Program-made: the position numbers and the translations under genes | Shown here: piece by piece, positions 59,119-64,000 of the stretch | Layout of the letters: the number at the start of each line of letters is the position of its first letter | How positions within the stretch are numbered: the first letter of the stretch is position 1 | Assembly (NCBI RefSeq): GCF_002257665.1 | Contig: NZ_MQWB01000001.1 | Location: 1,425,731 to 1,489,730, forward strand | DNA: 64,000 nucleotides | Direction: 5' to 3' | Source: Rubricoccus marinus | GTDB lineage: Bacteria; Bacteroidota; Rhodothermia; Rhodothermales; Rubricoccaceae | The notes under the pieces: generated by a model | What the model saw: the letters and a program-made list of their open reading frames with translations, nothing else | What the model was told of the DNA's origin: nothing | The model's database searches: none

Positions 59119-59931
59119 ATGGACACCGCCCCTTTCCGCATCGCCCCCGGCGAGACCGTCGACCTCGCCGCGCGCCCCACCGACGTTAGCCAGGGGCTCG
59201 ACGACGACGCGCTTGAGGCGATCCTCGCCAGCAACGCCGAGGCGTTGGAGGAACTGCAGGAGCGGCTCTACGCCGAGAGCAAGCAGTCGCTTCTCGTGGT
59301 GTTCCAGGCCATGGACGCCGGCGGGAAGGACTCCACCACGCGCCACGTCTTCGGCCCCATCAACCCGCAGGGCGTGCGCGTGTGGAGCTTTAAAAAGCCC
59401 ACGCCCATAGAGCTCTCCCACGACTTCCTCTGGCGCGTCCACAAGCATGCGCCGGGAGCGGGCTACATCGGCGTGTTCAACCGGAGCCACTACGAGGACG
59501 TGCTGATCGTCAAGGTCCACGGCTGGGCCTCTGGCGAGACCATCGAGGCGCGCTACGACCACATCGTCAACTTCGAGAGGCTGCTTGCCTCTGGCGGTAC
59601 GAAGGTGGTCAAGATCATGCTCCACATCTCGAAGGACTACCAGAAGGAGCGGCTCGTGCGCCGCCTGGAGCGCGAGGACAAGCACTGGAAGTTCAACCCC
59701 GAGGATCTCAAGGAACGCGCCCTGTGGGGCGACTACATGGCCGCCTTCGAGACGGCCCTTGCGCGGACCTCCACGCCAGAGGCTCCGTGGTACGTGGTCC
59801 CGGCGGAAAACCGCGACTTCCGCAACGCGATCGTGAGCCAGATCGTCCGCGAGGCGCTGGAGGAGATGGACCCGCAGTTCCCGGCCCCCACGTTCGACCC
59901 CGAGGCGTTCCCGCCAGAGGCCATCGTGTAG
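59119..59931 (+). CDS. ppk2: Polyphosphate kinase 2 family protein
   Basis: 270 residues. The P-loop LVVFQAMDAGGKDSTTRHVFG, then NPQGVRVWSFKKPTPIELSHDFLWRVHKHAPGAGYIGVFNRSHYEDVL and FERLLASGGTKVVKIMLHISKDYQKERLVRRLE are PPK2 signatures (class I/III). PPK2 enzymes use polyphosphate to phosphorylate nucleotides. With ppk1 at 38779 the cell can both store and spend polyphosphate. The last residues (PPEAIV) are written by the iterated word. Confidence 0.95.
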   Translation: MDTAPFRIAPGETVDLAARPTDVSQGLDDDALEAILASNAEALEELQERLYAESKQSLLVVFQAMDAGGKDSTTRHVFGPINPQGVRVWSFKKPTPIELSHDFLWRVHKHAPGAGYIGVFNRSHYEDVLIVKVHGWASGETIEARYDHIVNFERLLASGGTKVVKIMLHISKDYQKERLVRRLEREDKHWKFNPEDLKERALWGDYMAAFETALARTSTPEAPWYVVPAENRDFRNAIVSQIVREALEEMDPQFPAPTFDPEAFPPEAIV

Positions 59932-60136
59932 CACTTCCGTGCTACCGCTCGGCTCCCGTAGCAGGAGCCCGGTGGGTGAAAGGGCATCCCTGCGGCGCGT
60001 TTCCAGGAACGGTGCGGCGGAACTGTGGCCGTGCTCCCGGGCGTTTACCGGCCCTCTGCGCCGGCACCCCTTCCAGAGGATTCCGGCGGCATGCGCCAAG
60101 CCCCTGGCGCCAGAGGCCCCACCGCACCCCGCCCCC

Positions 60137-61870
60137 ATGGAACTCGTCCCGACGCCCCCAGACACCGACCACGCCACCATCGACGCCGCGCTGGGCGATC
60201 TCGTGGCGCACCGGACCGAGTGGGCACGCCTGCCTCTGGCGAGCAAGATCGACCTCCTCGACCGTCTCCGTGCACGCATCGACCGCGTAGCGGGGCAGTG
60301 GGTAACGGCGGCCTCTCGCGCAAAGGGTTTGCCCATCGGGTCGTCCTTGCGTGGCGAGGAGTGGGTAAGCGGGCCGTGGGCGCTCGTCTCCTACATCGCG
60401 CCGCTCAAGGCGACGTTGGAGCACGTCCGCTCCGGCACGCTGGCGGAGATGGTGGAGGGGAAAACGCGCCAGAGGCCCGACGGGCAGACCGTCGTGCGCG
60501 TCGTCCCGGACGGCATCTACGACCACCTGCTCTTCAGCGGGACCGAGGTGGATGTGTGGATGGAACCAGGCGTCACGCCCGAGGACGTGCCGGGCACGAT
60601 GGCGACGTTTTACCAGGAGGAAGACCCCTCTGGCGCCGTCGCGCTCGTGCTCGGTGCGGGCAACATCGCGTCTATCCCGCCGCTGGACGTGCTCTACAAG
60701 CTGTACGCCGAAGGGCAGGTGTGCCTGCTCAAGATGAACCCGGTCAACAGCTACCTCGGCCCCATCTTCGAGGACATCTTCGCCGAGTTCGTGGACGCGG
60801 GCTACGTCCGCTTCGCCTACGGCGGGGCCGATGTTGGCGCGTACCTCACTGGCCACGACGCGGTGGAGGAGATCCACATGACCGGCAGCGCGCAGACGCA
60901 CGACGCCATCGTGTATGGAACGGGGGAGGAGGGCGCGGCCCGCAAGAGGCGCGATGAGCCCATCAACCACAAGCGGATGACGAGTGAGTTGGGCGGCGTC
61001 TCGCCGGTGATCGTCGTGCCGGGGCATTGGAGCGAGCCGGACCTGGACTTCCAGGCCGAGCACGTGGCGACGCAGAAGATGCACAACGGGGGGTTCAACT
61101 GCATCGCGAGCCAGGTCATGATCCTGCCCGAGGCGTGGCCGCAGCGCAGCGCCTTCCTCTCGTCCGTACGTCGCGTGCTCGGTGATCTGCCCGACCGCCC
61201 GGCGTACTACCCCGGGGCCGAAGGCCGGCTGGAGGACATCGTCGAGGCCTACCCCGGTACGGCCGAGCGCCTCGGGGCCTCTGGCGAGCGCGCCTTTATC
61301 GCCGACGTCCCGCACGACGACGAGTACGCATTCCAGCAGGAAGTCTTCGCCGGCGCCCTCGCCGTCACGTCGCTGCCCGGCGGCGAGGACGCCGGGGACT
61401 GGCTGGACCGCGCGGTCGACTTTTGCAACGACGAGGTCGTCGGCACGCTCGGCGTGTCGATCCTCATCCACCCGCGCACGCTGAGCGAACTGGGTGACCG
61501 GTTCTGGGATGCCATCGCGCGGCTCCGCTACGGCACGGTGGGCGTCAACGCGTGGAGCGGCGTCGGCTTCCTCATGGCGCAGGGCACCTGGGGCGCGTTT
61601 CCGGGACACACGCGCGACGACATCCAGAGCGGCGTGGGCGTGGTGCACAACTCCTACCTCTTCTCGCGCCCGCAGAAAACCGTCCTGAAAGGCACCTTCG
61701 CGCCATTCCCGCGCTCCGTCCTCCTGGGCGAGACCCACACGGCGCCCAAGCCGCTGTGGTTCGTCACCAACGAGACCGCCGAGACCACCGCGCGCCGCCT
61801 CACGCACTTTACGGCGAGTCCCAGCCCTCTCAAGCTGCCGGGCATCTTCGCCTCCGCGCTGCGCGGGTAG
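60137..61870 (+). CDS. Aldehyde dehydrogenase-superfamily protein
   Basis: 577 residues from ATG 60137. VALVLGAGNIASIPPLDVLYKLYAEGQVCLLKMNPVN is the Rossmann/NAD segment, EIHMTGSAQTHDAIVYG the G-S-x-x-T cofactor-binding step, MTSELGGVSPVIVVPG the Glu loop, and QKMHNGGFNCIASQVMIL holds the catalytic Cys. The length and sequence depart from classical ALDHs, so the substrate is open; fatty or aromatic aldehydes are possible given the acyl-CoA ligase next door. The upstream open frame is intergenic DNA. Confidence 0.87.
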   Translation: MELVPTPPDTDHATIDAALGDLVAHRTEWARLPLASKIDLLDRLRARIDRVAGQWVTAASRAKGLPIGSSLRGEEWVSGPWALVSYIAPLKATLEHVRSGTLAEMVEGKTRQRPDGQTVVRVVPDGIYDHLLFSGTEVDVWMEPGVTPEDVPGTMATFYQEEDPSGAVALVLGAGNIASIPPLDVLYKLYAEGQVCLLKMNPVNSYLGPIFEDIFAEFVDAGYVRFAYGGADVGAYLTGHDAVEEIHMTGSAQTHDAIVYGTGEEGAARKRRDEPINHKRMTSELGGVSPVIVVPGHWSEPDLDFQAEHVATQKMHNGGFNCIASQVMILPEAWPQRSAFLSSVRRVLGDLPDRPAYYPGAEGRLEDIVEAYPGTAERLGASGERAFIADVPHDDEYAFQQEVFAGALAVTSLPGGEDAGDWLDRAVDFCNDEVVGTLGVSILIHPRTLSELGDRFWDAIARLRYGTVGVNAWSGVGFLMAQGTWGAFPGHTRDDIQSGVGVVHNSYLFSRPQKTVLKGTFAPFPRSVLLGETHTAPKPLWFVTNETAETTARRLTHFTASPSPLKLPGIFASALRG

Positions 61871-61872
61871 CC

Positions 61873-61890
61873 CGCCAGAGGCCTCTGGCG
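61873..61890. repeat. Palindrome type B, intergenic
   Basis: A perfect CGCCAGAGGCCTCTGGCG three bases after the aldehyde dehydrogenase gene stop codon. Confidence 0.9.
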
Positions 61891-61946
61891 CGACGCCGGA
61901 GGTCGGACGGCCGAGCCCGGCTCTGTTTCTCTTTACCCCTCCCGCG

Positions 61947-63509
61947 ATGTATTCCGGCGCCCCGATCTCCGTCCCCGACGCACTCCTCCACGCCTTTGTC
62001 CTGGAAGACGCGGCCTCTCGCGGGGACAAGCCCGCGCTCATCGACGGCGCCAGCGGCCGGACGGTGACGTACGCCGACCTCGCCTCTGGCGTGGAGCGCG
62101 TGGCGGCCGGGCTCGCCGCCAGAGGCTTCGGGCCGGGCGACGTGTTCGGCATCCTGAGTCCGAACCTGCCGGAGTACCCCATCGCGTTCCACGGCGTGCT
62201 CCGCGCGGGCGGCACCGCGACGACGATGAACCCGCTCTCGTCCGCCGACGAACTCGCGCACCAGCTCGCGGACTCGGGCGCGCGCTTTCTGCTCACAGTC
62301 CCGCCGTTCCTGGAGACGGCGCGAGAGGCCGCCGACCGCGCAGGCGTGGAGGAGGTGTTCGTGTTCGGCGAGGCCTCTGGCGCGACGCCGTTTGCGGAAC
62401 TGATGGGGGAGACGAGCGGGGCGCCGGACCTGTCGGGCTTGGACCCGCGCGAGGCGCTCGCGGCGCTGCCGTACTCGTCGGGCACGACGGGGCTTCCAAA
62501 GGGCGTGATGCTCTCGCACCGCAACCTCGTCGCCAACGTCGTGCAGTTCGAGGCGGTGGACGACGCGACGCCAGAGGACGTCTTGATCGCGGTCCTGCCG
62601 TTTTTCCACATTTACGGCATGACGTTGCTCGTCAACGCCGCGCTGCGAAACGGGCAGACCGTCGTCTCGATGTCGCGGTTCGACCTGGTGGAGTTCTTGC
62701 AGCTAATGCAGGATCACAAGGTGACCAAGGCGTTTCTGGTCCCGCCGATTCTCGTCGCGCTGGCCAAGCACCCGCTCGTGGCCGAGTACGACCTGTCCTC
62801 GCTCCAGCGCATCGTTTCCGGCGCCGCGCCGCTCGGCGAAGACCTCGCCGGGGCCGTTCACAAGCGGCTGGGCTGCGAGGTCAAGCAGGGCTACGGCATG
62901 ACCGAGGCCAGCCCCGTGACGCACTTCGTGCCGGCGGACGTGCAGAACTGGACCAAGTACGGCTCGGTCGGGCCGGTCGTGGCCGGCATGGACGCAATGC
63001 TGGTTGATGTTGACACGGGCGAGGAAGTGGCCTCTGGCGCCAGAGGCGAGCTCTGGGTGCGCGGGCCGAACGTGATGCGCGGCTACCTCGGCAACGACGA
63101 GGCGACGGCGCACACCCTCGACGCCGACGGTTGGCTGCACACCGGCGACGTCGCGGTCGCGGACGCCGATGGCGACTTCACGATCGTGGACCGCGTCAAA
63201 GAGCTCATCAAGTACAAGGGCTACCAGGTGCCACCTGCCGAACTGGAGGCGCTCTTGCTGTCGCACGATTCCATTGCGGACGCCGCGGTCATCCCTGTCC
63301 CGGACGAAGAGGCGGGCGAGATCCCCAAAGCCTACGTCGTGCTCAAGCCGGACCACAAGATGAGCGAAGCGGACGTGATCGCGTTCACGGCGGACAACAT
63401 CGCGCCGTACAAAAAGGTGCGCCAGGTGGCCTTTACGGACCAGATCCCGAAGTCGGCTTCGGGCAAGATCCTCCGGCGCCTGCTCGTGGCGCAGGACCGC
63501 GGCGCCTAG
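61947..63509 (+). CDS. AMP-dependent acyl-CoA ligase (4-coumarate-CoA ligase-like)
   Basis: 520 residues. ALPYSSGTTGLPKGVMLSHRNLVAN is the AMP-binding P-loop-like motif; VKQGYGMTEASPVTHFV, GWLHTGDVAVADADGDFTIVDRVKELIKYKGYQVPPAELEALLLSH and KSASGKILRRLL (catalytic Lys) complete the ANL fold. It activates a carboxylic acid as acyl-AMP and transfers it to CoA. A perfect palindrome at 63030-63047 encodes VASGARGEL on a surface turn. Confidence 0.94.
   Translation: MYSGAPISVPDALLHAFVLEDAASRGDKPALIDGASGRTVTYADLASGVERVAAGLAARGFGPGDVFGILSPNLPEYPIAFHGVLRAGGTATTMNPLSSADELAHQLADSGARFLLTVPPFLETAREAADRAGVEEVFVFGEASGATPFAELMGETSGAPDLSGLDPREALAALPYSSGTTGLPKGVMLSHRNLVANVVQFEAVDDATPEDVLIAVLPFFHIYGMTLLVNAALRNGQTVVSMSRFDLVEFLQLMQDHKVTKAFLVPPILVALAKHPLVAEYDLSSLQRIVSGAAPLGEDLAGAVHKRLGCEVKQGYGMTEASPVTHFVPADVQNWTKYGSVGPVVAGMDAMLVDVDTGEEVASGARGELWVRGPNVMRGYLGNDEATAHTLDADGWLHTGDVAVADADGDFTIVDRVKELIKYKGYQVPPAELEALLLSHDSIADAAVIPVPDEEAGEIPKAYVVLKPDHKMSEADVIAFTADNIAPYKKVRQVAFTDQIPKSASGKILRRLLVAQDRGA
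63030..63047. repeat. Palindrome type A inside the acyl-CoA ligase gene
   Basis: A perfect GCCTCTGGCGCCAGAGGC, read as ASGARG between the DTGEEV turn and the LWVRGPNVMRGYL strand. Confidence 0.9.
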
Positions 63510-63585
63510 CCTCTGGCGAAGGCAGGCGTTCGGCCTCTGGCGCAGAACTGTCGCCAGAGGCCAGCAGGAGCGGCGCGCCAGAGGC

Positions 63586-63873
63586 TTACCCGACAGGCGT
63601 GTACTGCTTGATCTCCGGCTTGGCCGCGAGCATACCGCCCGCGCGCTCGAACGCCTTCGCGATGTGGGGCGTGTTCATGTGGGCCTCCAAGGCCGCAGCG
63701 TCGCGCCACCGCTCGACCGTGACGAACACGGCGGGATCGTCCGCGCTCTGGGTAAGCGTGTAGCCTTCGCAGCCGTCGTCCTGGCGCGAGGTCTTCGCGA
63801 GCGCGCTGAGAACGTCGCGGACCGCATGGGCGTGGTCGGGCTGGGCGGTGATGGTGGCGAGTACGACGAGCAT
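63586..63873 (-). CDS. Antibiotic biosynthesis monooxygenase-domain protein (YgiN-like)
   Basis: 95 residues from ATG 63873. MLVVLATITAQPDHAHAVRDVLSALAKTSRQDDGCEGYTLTQSADDPAVFVTVERWRDAAALEAHMNTPHIAKAF is the ABM/dimeric alpha-beta barrel fold of YgiN-like quinol monooxygenases. The frame stays open upstream, but that part is basic, low-complexity and contains copies of the iterated word. The stop lies next to a cluster of four half-sites (63508-63583). Confidence 0.9.
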   Translation of the reverse strand: MLVVLATITAQPDHAHAVRDVLSALAKTSRQDDGCEGYTLTQSADDPAVFVTVERWRDAAALEAHMNTPHIAKAFERAGGMLAAKPEIKQYTPVG

Positions 63874-64000
63874 GGCGGGGCGCAAGGCGCGGGGGAAAAG
63901 GCGCGTACGGCGCGCCGGCGCCGCGGTGCCCGCCAGAGGCCTGCGCACCCGGGCCCGGCGCGGCCTCTGGCGAGGCTTCGCGGAGGACATCGCGGTAGGG

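Noticed and set aside
59942..62611. Minus-strand open frame (889 codons) opposite the aldehyde dehydrogenase and ligase genes
   Set aside because: It mirrors two convincing plus-strand genes and has no protein motifs. The same reasoning removes the long antisense frames at 2774-4498, 5707-7926, 10757-13417 and 38782-41340.

Overview
The window looks like a chromosomal segment of a high-GC (about two-thirds G+C by eye) marine bacterium of the Bacteroidota-Rhodothermota side, probably a Rhodothermales/Rubricoccaceae relative. The grounds are a type IX secretion sorting tail on a di-haem peroxidase and on a decayed gene, outer-membrane proteins ending in aromatic residues, start codons with no obvious Shine-Dalgarno sequence, IcmF, and a sodium:neurotransmitter-type symporter. 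The genus is inference from protein character only; no database was searched. I saw no tRNA, rRNA, insertion sequence, CRISPR array or integrase.

Layout. 1-1612: accessory DNA with a partial reductase gene, a hydrolase-like lipoprotein and a small membrane protein, separated by integron attC-like sites. 1613-10577: chromosomal genes (flippase-like protein, aminotransferase, secreted peroxidase, porin-like proteins, prfB, nadB) and a decayed T9SS-tail gene. 10587-22709: a lipoprotein, then the classic translation/RNA block rimP-nusA-infB-rbfA-truB-ribF, a small secreted protein, rpsO-pnp and mscL. 22834-33114: lipoprotein, Na+ symporter, M14 peptidase, two thioredoxin-fold proteins, RNase D, acyltransferase, TonB-domain lipoprotein, GMC oxidoreductase. 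33114-36614: a minus-strand operon pyrR-pyrB-deacetylase-RimB-like protease with 4-bp overlaps, and a small acidic protein. 36796-41142: dnaG and ppk1. 41215-43340: a second attC-bounded cassette locus (HNH nuclease, YdeI-like protein, a broken small membrane gene). 43373-49357: SRPBCC protein, azurin-like copper lipoprotein with a 49-aa partner, a GntR regulator and a glycan cluster (three glycosyltransferases and a sulfotransferase). 49493-63873: acyl-CoA dehydrogenase, phosphopantetheinyl transferase, IcmF, pabB-pabC, a DUF937 protein, ppk2, an aldehyde dehydrogenase, an AMP-dependent acyl-CoA ligase and a monooxygenase.

The outstanding feature is an iterated 10-bp word, GCCTCTGGCG and its complement CGCCAGAGGC. 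By my hand count about 240 copies of its 8-bp core (CTCTGGCG/CGCCAGAG) occur in 64 kb. It lies in genes in all frames, where it writes ASG, PLA, LWR, PEA, RQR and ARG into proteins, and between genes. About thirty pairs form perfect abutting palindromes, in two opposite junction types, and some spaced pairs form terminator-like hairpins. It is missing from both attC cassette loci and from long stretches of the most conserved genes. This distribution resembles highly iterated palindromes or DNA uptake sequences rather than ordinary codon bias. A second, G-rich repeat (GGGGACTGGGG) forms a hairpin after infB and lies in a linker of icmF, and a similar sequence forms a loop of nadB.

Functionally the window mixes core information processing with redox and envelope functions, acyl-CoA metabolism and two polyphosphate kinases, plus recently acquired cassette genes that can be recognised because they lack the chromosomal word.
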